A DNA stretch of 64,000 bases, taken from assembly GCA_038501785.1 (NCBI GenBank), contig JBAMJR010000047.1:5295501-5359500 (forward strand). Direction: 5' to 3'. Below are positions 12,509 to 24,400 of this stretch, piece by piece. Position numbers and translations under genes: made by a program. The notes below the pieces were generated by a model, which was not told the origin of the DNA, made no database searches, and saw only the letters and a list, made by a program, of their open reading frames with translations. Origin of the DNA: Myoxocephalus aenaeus. Lineage: Eukaryota > Chordata > Actinopteri > Perciformes > Cottidae. The first letter of the stretch is position 1. Each line of letters starts with the position of its first letter.

Positions 12509-12510
<2 letters not shown>

Positions 12511-13745
12511 TAAGTATGTGATGGACTTCAGAAAAAACTTTGCAAAGAATAAGCTTAAGTTTATAGAAAACAAAATGCTCGTACCAGGCAAAATACATCT
12601 TAATGGATTTGTATGCAATGCACACATTTGTATTGTTTTATTTCCCCACCTGTATTTCCATTCATCAAATGTTGCATTGCAAAGTCTAAATGTACAGACT
12701 GCATTTAACAATAAAAGCACGAAGAAGACCCCCCCCCCACCAGTTATATCTGAACATGTTTGCATTTCATTTTATTCTTCTCTTTACGCACATGAATGAA
12801 TGCAACATTGTGGGTCATATCTATATTATATCCATGCTTCCTGGAGATTAAAATCAATCACCATGATCATTATGTGGAATTGTTTATGCCTTACATCTTT
12901 TGACAATGGTATTCTTTAATGGCTGTGGGCTGAAGAATTCAATCAATCCTGCAACGCTCTTCATGAACAAGGATGCACACCTCATTTAAGCTAAACACCT
13001 CCATTACTGCATTGCTTGGAAATGATTTGTAATTCATAGCAGTGTTCAGCATTTATTAACTGTAGGTGACGGATAATATGAGATCGCAATTGAAGTGTTT
13101 CGGCTCACCACTTGTTTCCGAGTGGGATGTTCATAATTAAGCAAGCATGTGGGGAAGCTGTAGTGATTCATGCTCCCTCAAGTTGTAGCAGCTCCGAGAA
13201 GTATTGATTAAAAGGGCAGATTCATGATCCCACAGTCTTAAAAAGGAACAAGCTCGGAGGTTTACTCAAATGTTAAAGCGAACCCCAGATGAAGTTGGAT
13301 CCCATTCGGAAAACCATTTATGTTTGAAATTTGTAACCCGTTGGAGCTCTGGGGAGAGTTGTCTCTGTTTGCATATTGATTGAACTGTAAAAGAGCCTGA
13401 GAAGACCACACTGCAGTATAATATCATTTGAGGATGGACATTACATTAAGTGCTTACTAGGAGATTTAAATTCATGTCTAGCAAAGCCTGTTTACCAGGG
13501 TCTGAAGAAATGACTGCGAGAAAGTGGAATCAACCGCACCAAATATGCTTCTGGAATTTTGTTCCGAATGTGTGTAAGGCCCAACGCAAACGTGATTATT
13601 TGGAGGCCTAATGTGATTAACTTGTGAGAATGTAAACCTATGTGGACCTTGAAGAGGAAGAGTGGGATCAGCTGTAATCGGATGTTTTTAGTCAAAGATG
13701 TTATGCACGAATCCTCCTCTGGTCCTCGAATGAGAGCGAGGGGAG

Positions 13746-13748
<3 letters not shown>
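12509..13748. other. Unique sequence, no gene seen
   Basis: No coding evidence. A C9 run lies at about 12730-12738. 13030-13180 has enhancer-like AT-rich content (GTTCATAATTAAGC, TGATTCATGC), but nothing that can be called by eye. Confidence 0.5.

Positions 13749-13802
<54 letters not shown>
13749..13802. repeat. (GA)27 microsatellite
   Basis: Uninterrupted GA run. The Arg-Glu and Leu-Ser frames overlapping it are artefacts of the repeat. Confidence 0.96.
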
Positions 13803-13804
<2 letters not shown>

Positions 13805-15239
13805 ACACTTGTGTGGGTTACTTTTATTAGCTTTGCCAAGAGGAGAAAAAAAAAGTGAGCAGTATTTGGTTATTTTCTCCCCATGAAATAGCTTTCCCAA
13901 ATTTGAAGCAAACGCATGTTTATCATTAGAATTACACTGAGCCGTACTGCAGGGCATGGAATGCTTTTAACCAAGATCCAAGTGCCACAACGTGATACAA
14001 TTTAAGCCAAAAGTTTGTTGGTGTCTGAACTCGTTTTGAACTGAGCCAAAACCGACTGCGGAATACCGATTTTGTTTTTCGGCATGAAAAACTACACTAA
14101 GTATGCTTCACATGATATTCATGCCAACTAACTATGAAGCCAGGAGTCTTCCATCGTCTGTCTGTCTGTCTGTGTGGATGTGGGTGTGTCTTCCGGGGTC
14201 TTTACAGTCTCAGAGACTGCAGTTCACTTTTGCCTGCTGGATGCTGGAAATACTGATACCAACCTGCGACAGTGATCATCGCGGCGCGGTGCTGCTCAGC
14301 TTTAGCACCCTCTTCCCCAAATCTATTCCCTCCCTTTACACACCAGTTGGTGTTTTTCGCTGGCGCTGCAAAATATGGATGAGCATCAGCGGAAAGGAGA
14401 TTTTAAGTGCTTATAGTCTCTAAGGGTGCACTACATAGTGAAATAGATTCCACTTGCACCATTATGCGGTGCTCTTGGAGGGGCCTGTCAATATTTGTGA
14501 ACAACTCTGTCCCCCAGCTGGAATCTAGACAACAGAGTCGGTTACTGGAGGAGAAAACGTGCCCAGATTAGCGGAAAAAAAACACTGGAAACCACATTGG
14601 CCACATGTGAGACTATTCTCTCTGGCTATATTAGAAACAAAGAAATATGGCTCTATTGTTTCTAGCTTTCTCACAGGGGCATGGGTTCGATTTCTTTCTA
14701 TTTTGAATGCTGTCAGCATTATTCCACAAACAGGATCCTCTTGAGGGATCACAATTTGTTGCCAGTATGTTGTTATTCAAGAGGCCTGGAATATTCACCC
14801 GAGTTCATTCATGAATTCAGCTATTTTATACTGTTTTTTTCTGGTCTCAAAGAGGCTATAGCTTCTCAAAGTCTATTCTCCTCAACCCATTGCGAGAAAG
14901 GCATTTCTTAACAGGCGCCTTCTTCTCCTCCTCCCCATCTCGGCGTCCTTTCATTTCATTATGACATGTTACGGGTCACTGCAGTACTGCTACACTGAGC
15001 TGCCAACAAGCATATCATTTTCCATTAAGATCCCGCTCAGTGGTTGCAGTGGCATTATTGGTGGAAGGAGCAGACGGAGAGTAATGGACCTAAAGTGATG
15101 GCTCTGTCAAATAGACACTGGTGGAAAGTGCCCTATAGAGCCATAATAGAGCCAAGTCTCTCTGAAGCACTGGCAAAGGAGAGCGGGAAATTCACTCGGT
15201 GGCGACCAACAGATCAGCGTGAACGTATTGGAAACTATT
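13803..15239. other. Unique sequence, no gene seen
   Basis: Contains a short TCTG repeat at about 14156-14174. No exon, RNA gene or mobile element recognised; the longest frame (14103-14423) is without motif. Confidence 0.5.
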
Positions 15240-15560
15240 TGGTTTTGAGCTAAATAGTAAAAAAAAAATGAATTGATTTGAGTATTTTTGATGCATTCTA
15301 ATCAATAATCTTCACTTCCTCTCTGCCAGTGCCAGAAATTATAATTTCGCAATAATTCACTTGTGAATTCTGATCGCGAGGCTCGCCGCCGCCGCTGTCG
15401 GGGGGAGAGATTTACGCCGAGTGGCACTTGCTGTAATAGGCTTGTCCACCATGTCCAGCAGTGATTGATCTCAGCCATCATGCCTGATGTGTAAAAAAGT
15501 ACTTTGATTTACACTTTGTTAATCTTTCACTACCGTGCGGCGGCGGTGGGGGAGATCCCC
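15240..15560. promoter_or_regulatory. Possible enhancer-like block with perfect palindrome
   Basis: GAAATTATAATTTC at 15335-15348 is a perfect 14-bp palindrome. TTCAC-TT-GTGAA follows at 15356-15367. Nearby are TCTAATCAATAATC (15297-15310) and a switch to a GC-rich patch (15375-15410, GCCGCCGCCGC). The mix of homeodomain-type words with an abrupt GC change resembles conserved non-coding elements. Function is inferred only. Confidence 0.25.
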
Positions 15561-16167
15561 GTGTCTGATACTGACCGAACAATACGAGCCCTGCTCGTGA
15601 CTTATGGGGGCGGAACTAGCTCCGTAAACGCTCATAACCGCCGGCTGCAGGGAATCGTATAAAAAGAAATACATCCTGCTTTCTCTTTCGAAAAATTATG
15701 GAAAGTGACGCCCCATTACGGAGGCCGGTGGCGTTAAACACCTCGTGATGGGCTCGGGCGCCGTATAGAAAGCGGAAAAGTCATGACAGTGTTCAACAAC
15801 TGAGAGCGGATATGTTTCCTCACAACCTCCGCATAAAACAAGTCATGCATTTTTATTTATTTTTGGACACTGCGACTAGCGCCTATAATGTCATTGCTTT
15901 TTTCTATCTAAATGCCAAAAACTCATTATTAACACATCATTAATACAGCTCATGTTTTACAAGACATCCACCACCACAGGAGGCCCTGTTGGGCCCAAGC
16001 AGAGGATCCATGCAAAGAGAAGTAATTACATTTAGAAACATGTTTTTTTTTAACCCTTTCGCCACCCAGAATTTGGGACCCGTTATTTTTAGGATAAGCA
16101 ACCGAGGAAAAGGTTTATATTTGGGGCGTTTTGCTTCGGTATGCACTGTATCACTGTCAATACATCT
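15561..16167. other. Unique sequence, no gene seen
   Basis: Moderately CpG-rich at 15590-15780. No coding or repeat evidence. Confidence 0.5.
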
Positions 16168-16208
16168 GCCCTGAACACATGCGTGACGTGTCTGCATGTG
16201 TTCAGGGC
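16168..16208. repeat. Perfect 15-bp hairpin, 11-nt loop
   Basis: GCCCTGAACACATGC (16168-16182) is exactly the reverse complement of GCATGTGTTCAGGGC (16194-16208). The 11-nt loop contains TGACGTG, close to a CREB-type half site. The pairing does not extend further on either side, so the stem is shorter than a usual microRNA precursor. Confidence 0.9.
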
Positions 16209-17112
16209 TTTAACGGGTCAGTGTTTCTGTCGGAGCGCCACTAAAAAGGAAGAGATTAATGCGAGTCCGGATTCGGCAGACACCGGATCGGCCTAAGCCG
16301 TGATTAATGCTTGAGGTTTGATTCCCCACCGCTGACCACAATAGCTCATTTAAAATGAAAAATTCTGCACCATAAATCATTCATAACTCTTTTGCACACA
16401 CGTTGTTTACCAAACAGCTGCATTACTTGCTGGAAGAATAGAGCCAATTATGTCTTTTTACACTATCTTGCATGATGTAATAATATAAGTATAGCTAGTA
16501 GTACGTGTGTGTTGTATGTGAATAAGAAAAACAACGTTTTCTTTCAGGGCTAGCCCAAAGACACTCCTCCATCTTGTAAACTCTGACCTAATCGTGTATG
16601 TGTCACATGCTGCTGAATAGCTTCAGGTTGCCATTTGATCCCTCTCCTCCCATAATCCCATGTGCCTTTACTCCCCCTCTCTTTTCATGCACCACACACA
16701 CACGCACCATAAAGCGGAGTATAATTAACAGCCCGCGATAGAAGACGAGTAGTCGTACCCTCATTACAGGGCAGCGCCATCGCTCAGAAAAGGACACGTT
16801 CGCTCGCTCGCAGTTGGCCGGGGCACAATCTCCGCTCGACAAAGAGGGAGGAATAAGAGTCGGTGACAAACGGATGGACAGCATCTGTTTCTCAGTGTCA
16901 GTTGGCCGCCTGGTGCTAATTGCAAATGCCAGAAGACAAAAAACGAAGAAGAAAAAAAACATGGCAAAGGTCTCGGGCAAACTTCTTCTTTTTTCTTTTC
17001 TTCTTCCTTCGTTTCCTCCCTCACTTTCTTCTTTCTTTATGCTCCGGGGGTAAACAAGTGAGAGGGCCCAGTGGCTAGAAAAATCACATTATATATGAAG
17101 CGCTTCATGCTA

Positions 17113-17114
<2 letters not shown>
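16209..17114. other. Unique sequence, no gene seen
   Basis: Two copies of GATTAATGC occur near 16255 and 16300. A pyrimidine-rich stretch lies at 16980-17040. Frames at 16603-17053 overlap on both strands and show no domain. Confidence 0.5.

Positions 17115-17158
<44 letters not shown>
17115..17158. repeat. (GT)22 microsatellite
   Basis: Uninterrupted GT dinucleotide run. Confidence 0.96.
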
Positions 17159-17161
<3 letters not shown>

Positions 17162-18180
17162 GAATCCCAACGACAGGCTTTCTATTCCCCAATCTCCCTC
17201 TAATATGTTTCTGACAGTGGCTGTCATGTTACGGAGCACATACTGAAAAGCTCCATTCCTAAAAGGAGGATTTATCAGCTCTTGTACAGAGCCCTTGGTA
17301 ACCTTGGTGACACCATGTTCAACGTTTCTAAAATCGATTTTTACATGTATTGGACTCAAAGCATGTCTTTATGTGATAGCAGCCATTACTTATTGCCCAT
17401 ATATGCATAATATTGGAATTAAATATATGATTTAATTATTTTTTTAAACATTAATTACATAATTTTCTTCTTTCTACACTTCTTATAAATCCCTTCCAGA
17501 ATGCATATGTGTCGGAAGTTTTTGCATGAAACATAGTTAACATAACATTACTGCGTAATTGGTACTCGTTGCCTCCCCTTTTAGAACCTGTGTTGAGCCA
17601 TGTCCCACAAACACAACACAACAAATGTACCCATCTCATGTTAATGGCCGCTGTGTTCATCCTGCCTTAACGTTGTGTAATTTATGTATTCATTGCCCTG
17701 GATACCCCAGGAGAGACGAGCGACCATCCATGACCCTCTGTGTTCATTTGCTGTTTAATTTCATGCAAGCCATTTATCAACCAGATGTTTCCAATGAGTG
17801 CTAAGAGTAAGTACCTATGGTAATAAATGAGACTTTATCATTCGTGAAAAAAAAATTGTGTGGTGAGGAGAAAAAAGAAGAAAAAAAATCCTGCTGACTG
17901 ACAGTAGATTAATTATAGATCAAAAGAAAGTCAGGATCATGTGGAAATCCTTTCATTAAGGTCAATCAGGGACGGTGAAGTTGCCGAATGAGACCGGTGA
18001 ATTATACTGTACATGAACTAGGATTTCTAGGATACATTTGACCAAATATCTGTAAGCGTGCGATGACGAGTGTCGTCCACCCGGTCCTGAACACAACAGT
18101 GGGGAAATCACCAAATGGCCTGTGATGTTGATTGTATGGTTCATTTGTTCATCAGTTGATTTCTGATAGAAGAAGAAAGA
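17159..18180. other. AT-rich unique sequence, no gene seen
   Basis: No exon or repeat family recognised. A-rich runs lie near 17845-17890. Confidence 0.5.
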
Positions 18181-18392
18181 AATTATCCTTTATTAATCCC
18201 CTTGGGGAAATTCTTTTCTGCATTTGACCCATCCTTGTTAGGGAGCCGTGGGCTGGCCTGTGAGGCGCCCAGGGAGAAGCTCGGGGTTCAGTGTCTTGCT
18301 CAGGGACACTTCAACATGTGAGCTATGGGGGGACTGGGGATCGAACCGGCTACCTTGTGGCTACTGGATGACCACTGATCCCCCTGAGCTAG
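18181..18392 (-). mobile_element. tRNA-headed SINE, minus orientation
   Basis: Read on the minus strand it begins AGCTCAGGGGGATCAGTGG, an A-box-like tRNA head. GGTTCGATCCCC (B box) follows at 18347-18336, then GAAGTGTCCCTGAGCAAGACACTGAACCCC, and it ends in GAATTTCCCCAAGGGGATTAATAAA. This order (tRNA-like promoter, body with the AGTGTCC/GACACTGA words, tail) matches an abundant fish SINE as I know it; the exact family name is not assigned. A related copy lies at 56545-56700 in the same orientation. Confidence 0.75.
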
Positions 18393-18608
18393 AAGGCAAA
18401 GGGATATCCCCTCAATTAACCTGTGCATGACCTTATGATTGGTTTATCATATGGCACAAAGATAAGGGGAACAAAGAGGGGTCTTCATTTGTTTTCAGTG
18501 GGAATGTAGTTCTTTTAGGTCAATTTGTAAAGGGGTTGTGGTTTGCATGCTCTACATTTTAACTGGGATTCATTGAGGGAATGAATGCATGAATCTCGAC
18601 CCCTCACA

Positions 18609-18850
18609 GGTCTGGTTTTGGTCTTGACTTGGTCCAAAGTCCTGGTCATGGTCTTTATACACTCCGGTCTTGGTCTTGATTTGGTCTCAACCCCTCAAAG
18701 CCCTGGTGTCCATACAATCTGGTCTTAATTTGGTCTCAAAGCCTTGGTCATGGTCTTTATACACTCCGGTCTTGGTCTTGACTTGGTCTCAACCCTTCAA
18801 AGCCTTGGTCTCCATACAATCTGGTCTTGGTTTAAATGGTCTCGACGACA
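18609..18850. repeat. 102-bp tandem repeat built on GGTCTTGG words
   Basis: TGGTCATGGTCTTTATACAC occurs at 18643 and 18745, and TACAATCTGGTCTT at 18713 and 18815. Both pairs are 102 bp apart, giving just over two copies. Each unit contains smaller TTGGTCTTGACTTGGTCTC repeats. The ending TGGTCTCGACGACAACACTGG looks like the boundary of a dispersed fish repeat. No coding potential. Confidence 0.85.
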
Positions 18851-19931
18851 ACACTGGTAGGGCTACTGTCCAAGCTATCCTCAGCAGGCACGCACCAGTC
18901 TAACCAGCACCCACTTCCTCTTACACAGTCTTATCTCCAAACTCACTGATGTTCCAATAAAATGAACTGATGGGATAATCGTCATTGCCGTAAAAGAGAA
19001 ATAAGAAAAGCTCTGTGAACTTTATAACCCTAACCTTCTTTCATATCAGCAGGCTGTGTTTCTCTTTGAGCTCTCTTTCAGAGACGGTGGGGAAAAATAA
19101 TGGTGGACCCGTCTCTCCAGCCTCATACAAGCCACAGACAAATGTTCAGCTGAGATGAAGCTCACAGATACATTAAATCATGCAATTTGAAAAAACCCTG
19201 CTGATTAGTTATGAATGGATTGATCTTTAAAGTGTCTTCATCGAAATGCCAGTCCATCCTGATGTAATTAAACATGGCCCATGCTAAATAAAACAGTAAC
19301 ACATTATAAATTATACACAGGAATAAATACAAACATAATTGAATCAATATATCATGAAATAATTAAAATGAAAACATTAACTCAACGTATTAAAATTATA
19401 TTGTGTTTCATAATTGTCCGGATTTGTGATTGGCTGAAGGGGGTTGGTGACAAATGTCTCATTTATTAATAATTTAATATCAACCATGCTGTCCACTGCT
19501 GCTTTTGGCCATTTCACACCACCATGCTGCAGGCTACCTGAGGCCATTTCATGATTATGCATTCTATGATTACTGACATGAAAGCCTTTAGCCACCCCAT
19601 GCAGCGCTGTTCAAAGGTGAGCTCCTCGCAGCTTGACACCAGGAGGCTGTTACAGCTCCGGGCTGGAGCACAGCAGCCAATAGCGCGAGACTTAATGACC
19701 CTGGTGATATGAGGGGAAGTCTGACAAATACAGCAAAAGTCACCACAAAGTCCATAGATGAGTTATTTGATCTATAGATTACAAGTATTATCTTCCTGGG
19801 GTGCAGAGACTTGGGGTTTGCTTTACTGCAAAACTTGTGAAGGAAGAGAATGATCTAGTATTAGTATTGAAGACTGCATGAGACTTAAAATAGGATCTGG
19901 TCTTAACCCTAGATATGAACCCCTCTCACGG
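18851..19931. other. Unique sequence, no gene seen
   Basis: No exon, RNA gene or repeat family recognised. AT-rich at 19160-19480. Confidence 0.5.
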
Positions 19932-20270
19932 TAGGGCTGGGCGATATTGCAATATCTTCTATCAAGGTATGGGTAATTTCCTATCTACATAACAATAATT
20001 TATCCCAAAAATATTTTTGGGTAGTTCAATAAATTAATCGGCAATATCAAATAACCATATGTTAAAGCCTATTTAGCCTCTTATGGCTCTCCTTTTATTT
20101 AGTGCAAAATGAACATAACAGTTTGAGGTGAAATTAAATAGAAAAATAAATTATATTTCCAGCTGTATGCAGATTTGCATCGTATTTCAGGATATCGCGA
20201 TACACAATTTAGTAATTGTGTATCGCGATATCTTGAAATACGATTTAATCACAAAATCATCCCACTGAAA
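19932..20270 (+). mobile_element. hAT-like non-autonomous element
   Basis: Begins GTAGGGCTGGGCGATATTGCAATATC, a terminus style common to fish hAT-type elements. The interior is AT-rich without a transposase frame and ends with the TATCGCGATA hairpin at 20179-20244. The matching right terminus is not visible, so the element is either truncated or ends just past the hairpin. Confidence 0.5.
20179..20244. repeat. 30-bp hairpin with TATCGCGATA core
   Basis: Arms 20179-20208 and 20215-20244 pair with one mismatch around a 6-nt loop (TTAGTA). Each arm contains the palindrome TATCGCGATA, so the locus can fold at two levels. It belongs to the hAT-like element starting at 19932. Confidence 0.92.
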
Positions 20271-20815
20271 GTTGACACACCATCATATTGAATTAAAAGC
20301 CCAGACAATGTAGACAGAACACACATCCGCTCCACAAACATACATGGCCCTCAGGACAAAAACATAGCGAACGAGAAAATAGCAAACACATATTGGTTAA
20401 AGAAATTCAAGGTCAGCTCATGTAACAATCCATAATTCATAAATGAGCTCGGTTACATTTCCCAAGTAGTTAACATTGTGGCGAGGAGAGAGCGGCGTGC
20501 TCATGAATGATTGACAACCCTGGGCTTCGCCCTCCAGCTTCAGACTTTTACTTCACTTATTTGGCCTTAAACAAGAGTAGCAAGTGCAGAACTTTGCCCT
20601 TTCATCCTGAGGCTACACTTTGGCTTAACTGCGACAGACAGTCACGATGTGGCCGTTGCGACCCGCCCCACCCCGACACGCCCCACGGTGCCTCGCCCCA
20701 CGGCGACCACCTTTCAAATTTGAATCTTTAGAATTGTGTAAACCGATGACGATGAGACGGCGAGACGTGACGTCCGATGCCATGACAGACAAAAAGAAAA
20801 AGAGACTCCGCTCAT
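20271..20815. other. Unique sequence with a GC-rich patch
   Basis: 20640-20715 is C-rich (CGCCCCACGGTGCC repeated with variation), and 20745-20800 is CpG-rich. The LINE-derived frame appears to start downstream; the open frame upstream of it in this patch is probably fortuitous. Confidence 0.4.
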
Positions 20816-21399
20816 TGGAGCACCTGAACCACCTGGAGCTGAACAAGGCCAAAACTGTGGAGATGACAGTAGACTTCAGGAGGAGCCCCCCAACACTACC
20901 AATACACAACAGCACTGTTTCTGCGGTGGAGACCTTCAAGTTTCTGGGATCCACAATCTCCCAGGACCTGAAGTGGACCGCCAACATCAACACCATCCGG
21001 AAAAAGGCCCAGCAGAGGCTGTACTTCCTGCGCCAGCTCAGGAAATTCAACCTGCCTCAGGAGCTGCTGATCCTGTTTTACTCCGCCATCATCCAGTCTG
21101 TCCTCTGCTCTTCCATCACTGTGTGGTTTGGATCGGCCACCAAACAGGACAGAGTCAGACTCCAACGGATCGTCAGGTCTGCAGAGAGAACCATTGGTTC
21201 CAGCCTGCCCTCCATCCTGGACTTGCACACCGCCAGAGTCAGGAAGCGGGCTGTAAAGATCACCACAGACCCCTCACACCCTGGACACAAGCTGTTCCAA
21301 CTCCTCCCCTCTGGAAGGCGCTACAGAGCACTGTACGCCGAAACTACCAGACACAGAAACAGCTTCTTCCCACTGGCCGTCACTCTGATGAACAGTTAA
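20816..21399 (+). pseudogene. L2-clade LINE reverse transcriptase C-terminus (5'-truncated)
   Basis: The open frame ends at a stop at 21397-21399. It encodes the region after the polymerase active site of an L2/CR1-group reverse transcriptase: VDFRR near the start, FKFLGSTISQDLKW, KKAQQRLYFLRQLRKFNL, SITVWFGSATKQDR and LFQLLPSGRRYR. These are typical L2/Maui-type motifs. The active-site domain and the endonuclease are absent, so this is a dead 5'-truncated copy. The frame is intact through the retained part, which suggests a fairly young insertion or an unmutated stretch. Homology seems to begin around the LELNKAKT residues (about 20836). A minus-strand frame here is a shadow. Confidence 0.88.
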
Positions 21400-21485
21400 A
21401 CGAAGAGCAAGTGAAACCGGAGTCAAATTCCATGTATGTGCAAATTTACATGGCCATTAAAGCTGATTCTGATTCTGATTCTGAT
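21400..21485 (+). mobile_element. LINE 3' UTR and (CTGATT)n tail
   Basis: Directly downstream of the LINE frame, GTCAAATTCCATGTATGTGC and GGCCATTAAAGCTGATTC are followed by a short (CTGATT) repeat at 21463-21485. L2-group elements end in short tandem repeats rather than poly(A), and this fixes the element's 3' end. Confidence 0.85.
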
Positions 21486-24400
21486 ATCAAGCCATTATTT
21501 CCACGGGAGTCTGTCGGCAGGGAGGGAACGCGTGATGTAGGTTGTACCCGACAGCTAACACGCCCTCCCCGCTGATTACCCTTCTCGCCGCATGTACGGT
21601 ATTCACGTATACGTTAACTTTGATTCCTCCTTTGGCTCCGTCTGACAAGAGCGAGAGCGGAGAGGATGCTGCTCGGACTTGGCAATGTTAAATGAGATGA
21701 CCTTCCCTGCATCAGCTCATCAATCATGCAAAAGCTGTCAGCAGCCATATTCCACTGCTTGCTCTTACGAGGGCTGAAGCTGCTGCCGTCGTTTTACCAG
21801 CATCACTTCAACCGGAATATCTTCATGCACGGAGCTTGATTTTTCATTAATTATTCAAAAGTCATGATATGTATTAATGTGTTATGTAAGTTTTCTCATG
21901 TGAACCTCTCACCAGCTCACTTGACTTCTTTTTTTCCCCTTTCTTTTTTTTTTTACTCTAATTGGTTCAAAACTTTAAATACATGCTAAAGTAATGACAT
22001 CCCCACCCTCAATTGCACTTTGTGTTTAGTGCTAATTAAAAAAAGTGTTCCTAAGCATCCTAACATCCAAAAAGGACCAGATTGTGGAGGGAATTAGCCA
22101 AAAAGTACCAGGAGCTCCCTTTCAGGTATTTAACCTCTCACGTTATTGAATCCAAAGTCCAATATCTTAATTTCCCCCCAAATTACAGTAAGATTATTTA
22201 GTCATCAAATTATCTGACATAATTTGACAGATACTGATAGCAACTGAGTAATCATAAGGGCCAACCACAGCTTTTCCTGTTTTTCCCACTTTAGATAAGA
22301 CCCGGCCTACCCTGCCTCTGATTCACTAGTACTTGCTGCCTTATTTAAATAATATGTTAAGTGTATTGCTGATGAGCAAGACTGGTGGATGGTTAGTGGG
22401 GTTAATGATTTCAAACTCAGATAAAGATGTTTTCATAAAATAGCATACTTAAACTTAATGTAACATCAATGTTGACATGGCACACTGAAAATGTAAGAAA
22501 ACAAATGGCACCTCATATCAAAAAGGCTTCCGTTTCCTCCAGTAGATGCATATAAATATCCCTCTGAGTAGAAGCACTGTAGCTCTGCGTGTGTTGAGCA
22601 GCATTATAAAAAAAAGTCAAAATACATGTATATATAAAAAAGAAAAAATTGACTAATTGTGGTTAACGTAAATGGATGTTTTGGCATGCGCGGCGACGGG
22701 GCCGGCTGTGTTGCGAGTGGGTGGGCCGGCATTGTTCGCTCATGATAAATGGGCATTACGCGCATGAGCGGCTGTAAACCGATTAGACGCGAGTTGAAAA
22801 CCCTCCGACTGTTGTGTGTGTGTGGGGGTGGGGGTGTCACTTAAGAGCAGGCTGGAGTCCCGACGTGTTAGCCCAAGCATGGCTAGAGCTGCTCCGCTGT
22901 TGAGAGCCATTTCAGTTAGAGGCTTCTTTCTCTTCCTGCCGAGTTTCCCCACAAGCTGAGAGCTACCTGCTTCTAACGGAGGAGAATCTGTTGGCATGGT
23001 GTGAGGGGCTACTTTAGATTCCCCTACAAGTCATTACCAATCTGGTTCATTTTCCTCGACATGGTTCTGGGCCACACTATGAGGGTGAAAGAGAGACCTC
23101 AGCTCTCTCGCTCTCTCTCTCTCTCTCTCTCGGCCTCATCCTCCCTCCCATTTATTTGTCCTACCCCATACTGTATCACATGCAGGCACACGCACACGCA
23201 TACTGACATTCGTGATTACAGTGATTACCAAGCGGTGAAATGAAGTCATATTTTGTTTCCAAATAACAGATTGTCAAAGCAACAAATGAATCTGCTCCCA
23301 CCAGCGATGCGAAATAGACGTATTATTTTCAAATTTCCAATTTATTTCCCTGTGAAGGCTGCTGTCTTGTGGGGCTGCCACTCACGCAATTGTTTTTGCT
23401 CAATGGTGTTAGCAATCAGGCGGCGAGGCGCTGCCGCGCGTTGTCAGAAGGGGCTTGTTTTCATCCGTCACCGCCACTGTTTGGAGAATTTCTGGTTAAA
23501 TCACATTCAGATGAGTGTTCGCTGTGTGTTTACGGAATGTGCATCCATGGTGTGAAATTGGTGGGACCCCCCGTGGAGCTTCGGGATCTCCCAACGCTCC
23601 ACATTATATCTTCTCTGGACTTTTTTCCCCCGCTGCTTCTGCATGGCTGGCAGCGACAGTACTGGATGCTGCTGTATAAGAGAGACATCTGCCTTATTTT
23701 AATGGTTTGAATAATACTATTTATTTCTTTAATCAAGGCGAGACCCTGGAAAAATAAATAAATAAATAAAAAACATAATGTTGTACAGGTCTATTTTGTG
23801 ATTTCAGGGCTATGTTTTTTTTTGGATGGCTTTTGAGACCATTTTCTTCTTTATTGCCCGAAACACCCCAAATATACAATGTGAGATATCCAAAATGAAC
23901 CTTGTCAAAATCTTGATGTCCAATGTCCAAAAAATTAAACAAGAACTTTGAACTAATGATCAGATTTCTGTTGTGGGAATGTATTTAAATTAGCACAAAC
24001 GATAATGCATCATTTGCAAATATAAATGTGAAATTGACTTAACGCAATTGTCTTAATGCAAGTCATCAACTGGTGAAGTTGTATGGCAATATATATTATA
24101 TATATATATGTTAAATGTGTATCCTATTCACCTGTGAAGCAGCCCCATAATGTATGTTTCCATGTTACATTTAAACATGTTTTTATATTGATATATAGAA
24201 TATATAGTTAAAATACTTGAAAGTACAGAGTGGGCCTTTCGCAGAGTAAACTGCTGTAAAGAGTCCTCTATCATCACTGTCAAACTAATGATTAAAAATG
24301 GATCCACATTCATTACACTTTCAGGCATTTCTCTGACAGCGAAGGCGTTGTCACCGAGAGGTAATGAAAGAACCGTGAGACCGGTGACAGGTACCAAGGC

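Noticed and set aside
16168..16208. microRNA precursor
   Set aside because: The stem is only 15 bp with an 11-nt loop, shorter than typical precursors, and pairing does not extend outward.
20625..21228. Minus-strand frames of 110-141 aa and a 200-aa alternative plus frame
   Set aside because: Shadows of the LINE reverse transcriptase frame at 20816-21399.
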